Shown: positions 35,182 through 43,616 of the stretch, one piece after another
Position numbering within the stretch: the first letter of the stretch is position 1
Layout of the letters: every line of letters starts with the position of its first letter
Assembly: GCA_965248975.1 (NCBI GenBank)
Contig: CBDFKU010000018.1
Location: 224,815-288,814 of the forward strand
Source: CBDFKU01 sp965248975
Lineage (GTDB): Bacteria; Chloroflexota; Dehalococcoidia; Lucifugimonadales; JAGWBF01
DNA: 64,000 nt
Direction of reading: 5' to 3'
The notes under the pieces: model-generated
Database searches by the model: none
The model's input: only the letters and a program-made list of their open reading frames with translations
Told to the model about the DNA's origin: nothing
Translations under genes and position numbers: made by a program

Positions 35182-35210
35182 AATCTAGCATAGGGTCCCT
35201 CTATTGTCAA
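35182..35210 (-). promoter_or_regulatory. Promoter for the small zinc-binding-type gene
   Basis: On the minus strand TTGACA and TAGATT are separated by 17 nt, 32 nt before the gene start at 35150. Confidence 0.65.
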
Positions 35211-35516
35211 GGTTATTCGGAAGCACTCATTGGTGAAAGAGCACGGATTCCCTCCATGTAGTACGCATTTATGACCCGAGCCAGTTCTCTTTAACGGTTT
35301 AGATTCCTCGGCGGCCTAGGAAGGTGCAACTCAACCGGTCGGTCCTGCTCGATTCCTTGTCCACAGGATAGGTCCCGCCACAAGTGATCCGTTGACAGGA
35401 AGCGCTTTCCTTCTCCGCACTCCTGGGTTATACTTTGGGGCGACAATTCGTCAGATGCGAGGCGGCAGCATACCTGATAGCCTGACCCGTCGGGTGTCTA
35501 AAGGCGAGGATCGGCG
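35211..35516. other. Intergenic region upstream of trkH
   Basis: 306 nt without a gene. A TATACT box near 35430 could be the -10 of trkH, but its -35 (TTTCCT at 17 nt) is weak; a TTGACA at about 35394 is 30 nt away, too far. No riboswitch was recognised. Confidence 0.35.
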
Positions 35517-36944
35517 ATGACGCCCAACCGTCCGGGGCGTCCAGGCGAGCGGATCGTACGCCGACCCCGAGTCCGCGAGGTGGAGCCCGAGGTCGTCAAG
35601 AGCCCACCTCTCAGACACCCCGCCCGCCACTTCACTCCGCCCTTCCTTCTCTTCTACGGATTCGCGATCCTCATTGTTCTGGGCGGTATCCTCCTTATGC
35701 TCCCCGTCTCCAACGCCGGCGACGGGTTTACTTCCGCCGACGTCGCCTTCTTTACGTCTACTTCCGCCGTGACGGTGACGGGCCACACTGTGGTGGATAC
35801 CGCCACCCATTGGAGCTCCTTCGGCACGGCCGTGATCTTCCTCTTGATGCTGCTAGGAGGACTGGGGTTCACCACAATCTCCACCTTCCTCCTGATCATC
35901 CTGGGGCAGCGCATCACCCTCTCGGAACGAATGCTGATGCGGGATACCATGGGGGTAGACCGGATGGGCGGTCTGGTGGCGGTGTTGCGCAACATCGTTC
36001 TGATAGTCATAGGCATCTATGCCATTGGAATGCTGCTGATCTGGTGGCGGCTCCACGGCGAGTTCGGCGCGGGAGAGGCGGTATGGCAATCGGCCTTCCT
36101 CTCCGTCTCATCCTTCAATAACGCCGGCTTCTCCATACTTCCGGACGGAGGAAGCCTGGAAAGCCTGGGGTCCCAAACTGCAATGCTGGCCTTCGTGGCC
36201 GTGTTAATCATAATCGGCGGCATCGGTTGGACCACCCTGGTGGACGTTATACGCCACCGTCGGCCTTCCAGGTTTACCCTGGACACCAAGATGGTCGTGA
36301 CCGCCAGCATCTTTCTGTGGGTGCTGGGTGCGGTCATCCTCTTTATCGCCGAGTTCGACAACGAAGCGACCCTGGGTGGCGCTTCCCTGGCACAGAAGGG
36401 GTTCCACTCAGTCTTCCAATCCATAAGCGGCAGGACCGCGGGGCTCACCACGATAGATTTCAGCGCCAGCTCAGAGTTGACCCGGCTCTTCTATCCCTTC
36501 CTCATGTTCGTAGGAGGCGCGGCGGGGTCGGTAGCCGGGGGGATCAAGGTGGCCACCCTGGCGGTGATCATCGCCGCGGTGATCTCATCGGTCAGGGGCA
36601 GGCTCCAGGCCGAGGCCTTCGGCAGGGAGATCCCCCACTTCCAGGTGCATCGGGCTCTGACGGTCGCGGCCCTGGGCATGACCCTGATTTTCGTCGTATC
36701 CCTGGCCCTGACCTTTACCGAGGATATAGACTTCCTCAACCTGTTCTTCGACACCGTGTCCGCCTTCGGCACGACCGGACTGTCCACCGGTGTCCCTCCC
36801 CAGCTGAGCATGACGGGCAAAATACTGTTCATGATCACCATGTTTGCCGGGAGGCTCGGGCCCCTCACCCTGGCACTGGCCCTGGCGCCCAGGGAAGAGG
36901 CCACGGTATATCGTTTTATCCAGGAAAGAGTTAAAATAGGCTGA
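35517..36944 (+). CDS. trkH: Trk/Ktr potassium uptake channel subunit TrkH
   Basis: 475-aa integral membrane protein of the SKT superfamily with a charged cytoplasmic N-tail of about 40 residues and four M1-P-M2 repeats. Selectivity-filter segments are visible as STSAVTVTGHT, SVSSFNNAGFS, SISGRTAGLTT and SAFGTTGLSTG. It imports K+ and is gated by RCK (TrkA/KtrA) subunits, the first of which starts 35 nt downstream. Length is between KtrB and TrkH, closer to KtrB. Confidence 0.93.
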   Translation: MTPNRPGRPGERIVRRPRVREVEPEVVKSPPLRHPARHFTPPFLLFYGFAILIVLGGILLMLPVSNAGDGFTSADVAFFTSTSAVTVTGHTVVDTATHWSSFGTAVIFLLMLLGGLGFTTISTFLLIILGQRITLSERMLMRDTMGVDRMGGLVAVLRNIVLIVIGIYAIGMLLIWWRLHGEFGAGEAVWQSAFLSVSSFNNAGFSILPDGGSLESLGSQTAMLAFVAVLIIIGGIGWTTLVDVIRHRRPSRFTLDTKMVVTASIFLWVLGAVILFIAEFDNEATLGGASLAQKGFHSVFQSISGRTAGLTTIDFSASSELTRLFYPFLMFVGGAAGSVAGGIKVATLAVIIAAVISSVRGRLQAEAFGREIPHFQVHRALTVAALGMTLIFVVSLALTFTEDIDFLNLFFDTVSAFGTTGLSTGVPPQLSMTGKILFMITMFAGRLGPLTLALALAPREEATVYRFIQERVKIG

Positions 36945-36978
36945 CCGCAAGGGAACCCGTGCCTGACCGGAGGAGGGT

Positions 36979-37689
36979 ATGAAAAAACAGGTGGTGGTCA
37001 TCGGGTTGGGGAGGTTCGGCTCCAGCGTTGCCGGCGAGCTGTACCAGATGGGCCACGACGTGCTGGCCATAGACCTGGACGAGCAGAACGTTCAGGATAT
37101 GCTGGGGCACGTGACCTATGCCGTACGTGCCGACGCCACTAACGAGGCCATGCTAAAGGAGCTGGGGGTATCCAACTTCGACGTGGCGGTGGTGGCCGTA
37201 GGATCCGACATCCAGGCCAGTATACTGGTGACGGTGATAATGAAGGACCTGGGCATTCCCTATATCGTAGCCAGGGCGATGACCGACCTGCATGGCAACA
37301 CCCTGGAGCGCGTAGGAGCCAACAAGGTCGTATACCCCGAGCAAGAGATGGGCCACAGGCTAGCCCACGTGGGTTTCGAGCCGGGGATCCTGGATTACAT
37401 GGAAGTGGCCCCCAACTACGGTATAACCAAGCTGAGGCCCCCTGATCAGAAGGTCAAGCAGACTCTGGAAGACGCGGGGCTGACGGGACCCAGGGACAAG
37501 TATGGAATCGCGGTGCTGGCGATCAGAAGGGGCCGGGAGTACCTGCTGATACCGGCCAAGGATGAAGAGATAAAGCCCGGAGACATCCTTATCGTAGCCG
37601 GCAACAGCGAGCAGCTGGGCAAAGTACACATGCACGCCAAGGAGCTTCCATCGCGTATGGAACTGACTACAGGGGAGTCGGTAGCGTGA
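36979..37689 (+). CDS. trkA: RCK regulatory subunit TrkA/KtrA
   Basis: 236 aa. The RCK_N Rossmann domain has VVVIGLGRFGSSVAGEL (NAD/ATP-binding glycine motif) and an acidic AIDLDEQNVQ strand end. The C-terminal TrkA_C domain (about residues 150-225) ends with PGDILIVAGNSEQLG. It gates TrkH in response to nucleotides. GGAGG lies 5-10 nt before the ATG. Two further RCK genes follow downstream. Confidence 0.92.
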   Translation: MKKQVVVIGLGRFGSSVAGELYQMGHDVLAIDLDEQNVQDMLGHVTYAVRADATNEAMLKELGVSNFDVAVVAVGSDIQASILVTVIMKDLGIPYIVARAMTDLHGNTLERVGANKVVYPEQEMGHRLAHVGFEPGILDYMEVAPNYGITKLRPPDQKVKQTLEDAGLTGPRDKYGIAVLAIRRGREYLLIPAKDEEIKPGDILIVAGNSEQLGKVHMHAKELPSRMELTTGESVA

Positions 37690-37764
37690 CGACTGAAACG
37701 TACGCCGGCTAGATAGCCAAACGTTGCCCAACGGAAGACCTTTCACAGAGGTTAAGGACCCGGG

Positions 37765-38211
37765 ATGTCCCTCGACGTAAAGAAGATACTGGTGCCTATC
37801 AACGGCCATAAGGCTGGCGAAGACGCGTTTCGGGTGGCCTGTGAGTTGGCAAGACACAGCAAGGCCAAGCTGTACGCCCTCTATGTCATAGAGATCACGC
37901 ACGAGTTGCCTATAGACGCCGAAGTGGATCCCGACGAGGGCGAAGCTATCCTGAGCGGCATTGAGACGGTCAGCCATGAGGAAAAGTGCCATGTGGAGGC
38001 CCGGTACCTCCAGGCCCGGCGCGCTGGGCCGGCCATCGTACAAGAAGTGGAAGAGCGGAGAGCGGAGCTGATTGTCCTTGGCCTTCCCTACAAACGGCAT
38101 CTTGGCCAGTTTACGCTGGGTGATACCGCCTCCCATGTCATGAAGAACGCTCCCTGCCCGGTGATCCTCTGGCGAGAGGGTGCCAGGATCATGTCCCTGG
38201 CGGTGAGCTAG
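37765..38211 (+). CDS. Universal stress protein (UspA family)
   Basis: 148 aa. The N-terminal strand KKILVPINGHKAGEDAFRVA and the family C-terminal ATP-binding-like region ELIVLGLPYKRHLGQFTLGD then HVMKNAPCPVILWR are visible; the usual GxxG(9x)GS loop is altered (GLPYKRHLGQFTLGDT), so nucleotide binding is uncertain. It lies inside the potassium-uptake cluster, 4 nt before the next gene. Universal stress domains elsewhere regulate transporters, so a regulatory role is plausible. Confidence 0.85.
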   Translation: MSLDVKKILVPINGHKAGEDAFRVACELARHSKAKLYALYVIEITHELPIDAEVDPDEGEAILSGIETVSHEEKCHVEARYLQARRAGPAIVQEVEERRAELIVLGLPYKRHLGQFTLGDTASHVMKNAPCPVILWREGARIMSLAVS

Positions 38212-38215
38212 CTCC

Positions 38216-38620
38216 ATGCGTTTGCTTATCCTGGGATGCGACGGCCTGGTGGCGCATCTTACCGAGACCTTTGCCAATAACGGCCATACTGTGACCGTGA
38301 TGGACACCAGCCCGGACCGCCTCGATGCTTTGCCCAGGAGTCCCCACGTCGAAGCAGTCCTTACCACGGACTCCTTGATGGAAGATCTGCGTGGCGTGGC
38401 GATAAACCACGTGGATGCCTTCCTCGCGCTGTCGGAGGACGACAACAGGAACGCCCTGGCCGCCCAGGTCGCAAGCCACATATTCCACGTAGTCGAGGTC
38501 ATTTGCCGGGTAAGCGACCCGGAAAAGGGCAAGTTCTACCAGGGATTAGGCATAAAGGTAGTTAGTCCCACTTTGCTGATGGAGTCCACCATCAAGCAGG
38601 CCATTCCGGTCAGGCACTGA
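38216..38620 (+). CDS. Short TrkA_N-only RCK protein
   Basis: 134 aa. It has a Rossmann start MRLLILGCDGLVAHLTETFA, a TVMDTSPDRLDAL acidic strand end and a DAFLALSEDDNRNALAA segment, but no TrkA_C domain. The glycine motif is degenerate (GCDGLV rather than GxGxxG). It may pair with the RCK protein encoded 19 nt downstream. Confidence 0.82.
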   Translation: MRLLILGCDGLVAHLTETFANNGHTVTVMDTSPDRLDALPRSPHVEAVLTTDSLMEDLRGVAINHVDAFLALSEDDNRNALAAQVASHIFHVVEVICRVSDPEKGKFYQGLGIKVVSPTLLMESTIKQAIPVRH

Positions 38621-38639
38621 GCAGTCCAGGAGCGACCAG

Positions 38640-39302
38640 GTGTATATAATCGTCGTCGGCGGTGGAAAGGTGGGATACCAGCTTGCCCGGGCGTTGCTGG
38701 CCATGGGCCATGAGATGCTGGTGATCGAGATCGATCCCGGCCGTTGTGGACCCCTCCAGGACGAGTTGGGCAGCGTCGTGCTACACGGCGATTCCACCAG
38801 GGTGGAGGTGCTGAAGGAGGCCGGCGCCGCGCGAGCCGACGTCCTTATCGCCGTGGCCGGCCGCGATGAGGAAAATCTGGCGGCATGCCAGCTGGCGAAG
38901 GATCTCATGGGTACCAGGAAGACCATGGCCCTGGTAAAGGACCCACCAAACGAGGCATTGTTCAGACTCCTGGGTGTCGACGTGATTATCAATCGCACTC
39001 ATCTGGTGCTTTCTTCCATCGAGGAGGAGATCCCCGGGCGGGCGATGGTCCATCTGATGAACCTGGGGAGTCCTGGGACGGAGATGGTCAGCATAAACAT
39101 CCCTTCCGATGCAGCGGTGGTAGGGAGGGCCCTGAGCGACATACCGCTGCCACCCCACAGCTTCCTTTCCCTGGTGGTCAAACCCCATGGGCCTCTGCTT
39201 CCCATGGATGAGGTGATCATCGAGTCGGGAGATGACGTGGTTGCCGTGACCTCGTCCGACGAGGAGCAGCTCCTCTACCAGACCCTCACAAGGGTCGAGT
39301 AA
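38640..39302 (+). CDS. TrkA-family RCK protein
   Basis: 220 aa starting with GTG after CCAGGAG. The N-terminal RCK_N domain has YIIVVGGGKVGYQLARALL with an intact glycine motif and LVIEIDPGRC; TrkA_C occupies about residues 135-218 (ending VAVTSSDEEQLLYQTL). It overlaps the following pheA start by one base, so it is in the same transcript. Third RCK-type protein of the cluster. Confidence 0.88.
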   Translation: MYIIVVGGGKVGYQLARALLAMGHEMLVIEIDPGRCGPLQDELGSVVLHGDSTRVEVLKEAGAARADVLIAVAGRDEENLAACQLAKDLMGTRKTMALVKDPPNEALFRLLGVDVIINRTHLVLSSIEEEIPGRAMVHLMNLGSPGTEMVSINIPSDAAVVGRALSDIPLPPHSFLSLVVKPHGPLLPMDEVIIESGDDVVAVTSSDEEQLLYQTLTRVE

Positions 39303-40139
39303 TGCCCGGCCGAATCGCTTTCCTAGGGCCGGAGGGCACCTTTACCGAGGAAGCTGCCCTCCGCTACAACCCAGAGGCAGACCTGGAGCCCATGACCAGC
39401 ATCCCTTTGGTTGCCACCGCGGTGGCTTCCGGCCAGATCGAAGAGGGCGTGGTGCCCATCGAGAACAGCCTGGATGGCTCGGTTACCTACACGCTGGACA
39501 TCCTGATCCAGGAAGAGCGCCTGCACATACGTCACGAGCTCGTGCTCCCCATCGAGCATTGCCTGATGGCCAAGCCGGCCACGAAGATGTCCGACATCCG
39601 AACGATACATTCCCATCCCCAGGCTTTCGGTCAGTGCCGTGCTTACCTGGAGCGGGACCTCGCCGAGGCCCAGCTTATTGCGTCGCTGAGCACAGTGGCC
39701 GCTGTTGAAGAGATGAAGGCGGGCGGGGCAGCGGTGGCGGCGATCGCCCCCAGGCGGGCAGCCCAGCTCCACGACATGGAGATACTGGCCCGGGGGATAC
39801 AGGACAACTCTTCCAACGCCACCCGATTCGTCGTGCTGGCAACCAGCGACCATCCGGCCACAGGCAGGGACAAGACCTCCCTGTGCTTCCTGTTTCAGGA
39901 GGACAAGCCGGGACTGCTGCACAACGTGCTGGGGGGAGTTCGCCAGTAGAAACATAAACCTGGCCAAGGTGGAGTCCCGGCCCGCCAAACGGTCCCTGGG
40001 ACAGTACTTCTTCCTGATCGACTGCGAAGGTCACCGGGAGGATGGTGCGGTCAAGGAAGCTATCGAGAAGGTGCGGGAGCAGGCGGCGACCCTGAGGATC
40101 TTCGGCTCGTACCCTCAGTGGGTTGAGGATATTCCCTAG
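39302..40139 (+). pseudogene. pheA: Prephenate dehydratase with a +1 frameshift in a G run
   Basis: The first 213 residues are a normal prephenate dehydratase: FLGPEGTFTEEAAL, VVPIENSLDGSV, SHPQAFGQCRAYL, and the substrate loop NSSNATRFVVL, then ACT-domain start SLCFLFQEDKPGLLHNVLG. In a run of six G at about 39932-39937 the frame ends at TAG 39947-39949. With one G fewer it continues EFASRNINLAKVESRPAKR to QYFFLIDCEGHRED and stops at 40139, giving a complete 278-aa enzyme with its Phe-binding ACT domain. It may be a true mutation, phase variation or a read error. Confidence 0.85.
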
Positions 40140-40153
40140 GATAGCGCCTCGGC

Positions 40154-41344
40154 TTAGATCTCTACCCCGCCGGCCTCGGCCACGATGTGGATGTCCTTGT
40201 CGCCACGCCCACTTAGACAAACCAGGATAATGCTGTCCTTCGGCAGCTCCGCAGCCACCTTCGAAGCGTAGTAGATGGCGTGGGCCGGCTCCAGGGCCGG
40301 GATGATCCCCTCGGTGCGCGACAGAAGGTGGAATCCTTCCAGGGCTTGGTCGTCGGTGACGGAGGTGTAGTTGGCCCGTCCCGAGTCCTTGAGGTGGCTG
40401 TGCTCGGGTCCGACTCCGGGATAATCCAGCCCGGCAGAAATGCTGTGGGTTTCCCGCACCTGGCCGTGGTCATCCTGCAGCAGATAGGACATGGAGCCGT
40501 GAAGCACCCCCGGCCTGCCTTCGCTGAGGGACGCTGCGTGCCTGTCGCCGCCCTCGCCTCCAGCCTCCACTCCCACCAGCTGGACGCCCCCATCCTGGAC
40601 GAAGGGATAGAACATGCCGATGGCGTTGCTTCCGCCGCCTACACAGGCCATGACGTGGTCCGGTAAGCGGCCTTCGGCTTCCAGGATCTGCTGTCGTGCC
40701 TCTACCCCGATGACCGACTGGAAGTCCCGCACCATCATCGGGTAAGGGTGAGGGCCGACCGCACTGCCCAGGAGATAGTGGGTGGTCTCTACGTTGGTCA
40801 CCCAGTCTCGGATGGCCTCGTTGATAGCGTCCTTCAGGGTACGGCTCCCTGAGTCTACTTGCCGGAGCTCTGCACCCAGCAGGCGCATACGAAAGACGTT
40901 GATGGACTGCCGTCTCACGTCCTCGGCCCCCATGTAGACCACGCACTGAAGGCCCATCATGGCGCACACGGTGGCGGTGGCCACGCCGTGCTGGCCGGCC
41001 CCGGTCTCGGCGATGATCCGCTCCTTGCCCATGTGCTTGGCCAGCAGCGCCTGTCCCAGAGCGTTGTTGATCTTGTGGGCCCCGGTATGAGCCAGGTCCT
41101 CGCGTTTAAGGTAGATCTTGGCGCCGCCGCACCGGCGGGTCAGGTTCGCGGCGAGGTACAGGGGCGTGGGCCTGCCGGCGTAGAAGCGGTTGAGCGTCTC
41201 CAGCTCTCTCTGGAAATCCCCGTCCTCCCGCGCCTCACCGTAGGCCTGCTCCAGGTCCTCCAGGGCGGCCATCAGGGTCTCGGGGACGTACTTGCCCCCG
41301 AAGGCTCCGAACCGGCCTTTCTGGTCCGGCAAGGCCTCTACCAT
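40154..41344 (-). CDS. trpB: Tryptophan synthase beta subunit
   Basis: 396 aa PLP enzyme joining indole and serine. It opens GRFGAFGGKYVPETLMAAL. The PLP Lys is in HTGAHKINNALGQA; ETGAGQHGVATA, GSRTLKDAINEA (COMM region) and the phosphate loop CVGGGSNAIGMF are present. The ATG at 41344 matches the family start. It follows trpF by 19 nt; trpA is not adjacent (downstream lies pheA, convergent). Confidence 0.95.
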   Translation of the reverse strand: MVEALPDQKGRFGAFGGKYVPETLMAALEDLEQAYGEAREDGDFQRELETLNRFYAGRPTPLYLAANLTRRCGGAKIYLKREDLAHTGAHKINNALGQALLAKHMGKERIIAETGAGQHGVATATVCAMMGLQCVVYMGAEDVRRQSINVFRMRLLGAELRQVDSGSRTLKDAINEAIRDWVTNVETTHYLLGSAVGPHPYPMMVRDFQSVIGVEARQQILEAEGRLPDHVMACVGGGSNAIGMFYPFVQDGGVQLVGVEAGGEGGDRHAASLSEGRPGVLHGSMSYLLQDDHGQVRETHSISAGLDYPGVGPEHSHLKDSGRANYTSVTDDQALEGFHLLSRTEGIIPALEPAHAIYYASKVAAELPKDSIILVCLSGRGDKDIHIVAEAGGVEI

Positions 41345-41363
41345 GCTCGCCCCCCGAATACGT

Positions 41364-42029
41364 TTATCTGCCGGCCACCTTCGCGGTCCGGACCGCCTGG
41401 ATGAAGGCACGAATCTTCTCGGCGTCCTTTGCGCCGCCGGTCTCCACACCGCTGGACACGTCTACCCCCCAGGGCCGCACCCTGTCCAGCGCCGAGGCTA
41501 CGTTCTCAGGTGTGAGCCCGCCGGCCAGCAGAAAAGACAGGCCCCTCGCGGACAGCTCCCTGGCAATGTCCCAGTCGAAGCTGCGGCCTGTGCCACCCTG
41601 TAGCCCTTCGACCTTGCTGTCGAGGGTCACCCAGTGGCCCCGATCGGCCAGCGCAGCGGCCTTGTCGTACAGACCGTCGACGGAGTCCTTCACTGTGGCA
41701 TTGCCCGGTACATGCAACACCTTGATCACGGGAGTGTCCATTCCACTGCAGTACTCCAGGGACTCGGCGCCGCAAAGCTGGACCATGTCCAGCGTGCACC
41801 TTCCGGCGACGGCGTTTACCTCACCGGCAGGCTGGTCCGCGAAGAGCCCCACCACTCTGACCGAGCCGGCTGCCGCCCGGGCATCGGATATGATCCGCAG
41901 AACCGACGTCTCGTCCACCCTTCTGCGGCTTCCCGGAACGAACACCAGCCCGACAAAATCAACCCCGGCTTCGGCGGCGGCGGCCGCCGAGGCCGGGTCC
42001 TGGATGCCACATATCTTCACTTTAGTCAT
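41364..42029 (-). CDS. trpF: Phosphoribosylanthranilate isomerase
   Basis: 221 aa (beta-alpha)8 barrel. The catalytic Cys is in VKICGIQDPASA and the Asp in the TLDSKVEGLQGGTGRSFDWD segment; LAGGLTPENVASAL and GVDVSSGVETGGAKDAEKI bind phosphate and are highly characteristic. It acts in the third step of tryptophan synthesis. It heads a trpF-trpB pair. Confidence 0.94.
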   Translation of the reverse strand: MTKVKICGIQDPASAAAAAEAGVDFVGLVFVPGSRRRVDETSVLRIISDARAAAGSVRVVGLFADQPAGEVNAVAGRCTLDMVQLCGAESLEYCSGMDTPVIKVLHVPGNATVKDSVDGLYDKAAALADRGHWVTLDSKVEGLQGGTGRSFDWDIARELSARGLSFLLAGGLTPENVASALDRVRPWGVDVSSGVETGGAKDAEKIRAFIQAVRTAKVAGR

Positions 42030-42100
42030 GGGTTTCTCCAGGGAACACGGGAAGCGTCTGCGGCATCGACGACCGTCACCACGCTTCCCCTCCCGTCAAT

Positions 42101-42133
42101 TATACTCCACGCCCCCTACTGGGGTGGAGTATA
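42101..42133 (-). promoter_or_regulatory. Inverted repeat with embedded TATAAT box before trpF
   Basis: TATACTCCACGCCCC and GGGGTGGAGTATA form long arms (one extra base in one arm). The minus strand reads GGAGTATAATTG at the trpF-proximal edge, so a -10 box overlaps one arm. It also covers the last codons of the LLM gene. It could be an operator for trpFB or a terminator-like hairpin; no T-run follows. Confidence 0.45.
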
Positions 42134-43084
42134 GTCCGCCAGCAGCCTCATGGCGCGGTCGATGGAGGCCTCCCGGTTGCTGCCGGCCGGGATGATGGAC
42201 GCCAGGATCTCGGTGGCCCCCTCGGAGAAGCGGCGGTCGAGGATCTCTTTGACACGGGCTTCGTCGCCGACGATGGTGCCGCTGTCGATCATGCCGTCGC
42301 TCCACTGGGCCTCGAAGGCCTCGGGATAGCCGGCGCCGGCGAACATCTGCTGATAGAACAGCATCCGTGGATAGCCGGGCGCTTCCTTGCGGATGGCGTT
42401 CCGGGCCTCCTCGAGGTCGCCATGCACGCATAACGGCACACCCGACATCAGTGGCGGAACCGGTCTCCCCGCCCGGTCGGCGCCTGCCTTCATGGCTGGC
42501 ATCGCGACGTCACGCAGGTAAGCCTCTGGGCAGACCCAACTCAGCGCTCCGTCGGACTCCTCCCCGGCCAGCTCGAAGGACTTTTGCTGCAGGGCCGACA
42601 CCATCACAGGGACATCGATGGGCCTGATAATGGTCTCGTGGGTGGAGTAGTATCGGCCGTCGTAGTCCACTGTGCCGGTTTGCAGGAGGGTCCTGGCGAT
42701 ACGGACACTCTCCCTGAGGTGTCCCAGAGGTGCGCGAAAGTCGACGCCGAAAGTCTTCTCCTCGGCCGCCTTGTGCCCAGGCCCGATGCCCAGCCGAAAC
42801 CGCCCCGGGGCCAGGCGGGCGATGACCTGGGTCTGCTGCACCATGACTATCGGATGGCGGGGGAAGCAGGTCACGATGAAGGTACCCAGCATCACGCGCT
42901 TGGTTCGTGCCGCCGCCGCGCCGAAGAGGGTCAGCGCGTCCAATCCGGCCCCACTGGTCACCAGCCATACCGCCGGGATCCCCAGCTCTTCAGCCCTCTC
43001 GATGACCGCCAGCACGTCGGCCGCGTCCCCACGGGCCGAGGCGTAGGTCGTCCCGGCTATCAAGCCTACTCTCTTTTCGCTCAT
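42116..43084 (-). CDS. LLM-class flavin-dependent oxidoreductase
   Basis: 322 aa luciferase-like TIM barrel: GLIAGTTYASARGDAADVLA, LGTFIVTCFPRHPIVMVQQT, IARLAPGRFRLGIGPGHKAA, GVDFRAPLGHLRESVRIART. It is closer to the methylene-H4MPT reductase-like group than to the TIGR03619 pair, so either F420 or FMN is possible. Monocistronic, upstream of trpF but separated by an inverted repeat. Confidence 0.85.
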   Translation of the reverse strand: MSEKRVGLIAGTTYASARGDAADVLAVIERAEELGIPAVWLVTSGAGLDALTLFGAAAARTKRVMLGTFIVTCFPRHPIVMVQQTQVIARLAPGRFRLGIGPGHKAAEEKTFGVDFRAPLGHLRESVRIARTLLQTGTVDYDGRYYSTHETIIRPIDVPVMVSALQQKSFELAGEESDGALSWVCPEAYLRDVAMPAMKAGADRAGRPVPPLMSGVPLCVHGDLEEARNAIRKEAPGYPRMLFYQQMFAGAGYPEAFEAQWSDGMIDSGTIVGDEARVKEILDRRFSEGATEILASIIPAGSNREASIDRAMRLLADYTPPQ

Positions 43085-43277
43085 GGCTCCCCCTACCAGT
43101 CGAATACTGCGTAGAGACTAGCCCGTACTTACTCCGCAGTCAAGACCCGAGCATGGCGACCCTTGAAAAGGCGCCCCGGCAGGACTAAAATAGGCACCCC
43201 GAGGAGCCTTCCCGCAGGCTGGGGGCGTGCGGGAGCGGGAGGCATCCCGATCTCAAGTCTGGTCACAGGAGGACGCT

Positions 43278-43577
43278 ATGTTCGTCAAAGTATTCTGGGG
43301 AAGGCTCAGACCTGGCAAGTGGGAAGAGTACGAGAAGCTCTACAACGAGCACATAAGCCGGGTAAGCGAAGGGCTGACCGGCTTCAAGGGTCGGCAGCTG
43401 CTCAGGAGCACTGAGAATCCCGATGAAGGTGTCTCCATCACCATGTGGGACACCATAGAAGACCTGCGGAAGTACGACCAGAGCGACGAGCGCCAAAGGG
43501 CAGCCGCCGAGGCCGAGCACCTCTACACCGGGGAGTACTGGCAGCGGAACTTCGAGGTGGCGGCCTCCTCCATCTAA
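43278..43577 (+). CDS. Antibiotic-biosynthesis-monooxygenase (ABM)-like small protein
   Basis: 99 aa, dimeric alpha-beta barrel type: MFVKVFWGRLRPGKWEEYEK, a LTGFKGRQLLRSTENPDEGV hairpin, and VSITMWDTIEDLRKYDQS. The ATG at 43278 has AGGAGG 5 nt upstream. ABM-fold proteins oxidise quinones or degrade haem, or have no catalytic role; no specific motif decides. The neighbour is a convergent amidohydrolase. Confidence 0.75.
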   Translation: MFVKVFWGRLRPGKWEEYEKLYNEHISRVSEGLTGFKGRQLLRSTENPDEGVSITMWDTIEDLRKYDQSDERQRAAAEAEHLYTGEYWQRNFEVAASSI

Positions 43578-43616
43578 GAGCTCATCGACGCCGTTCGTTA
43601 CGGCTGCGGAAGGCCC

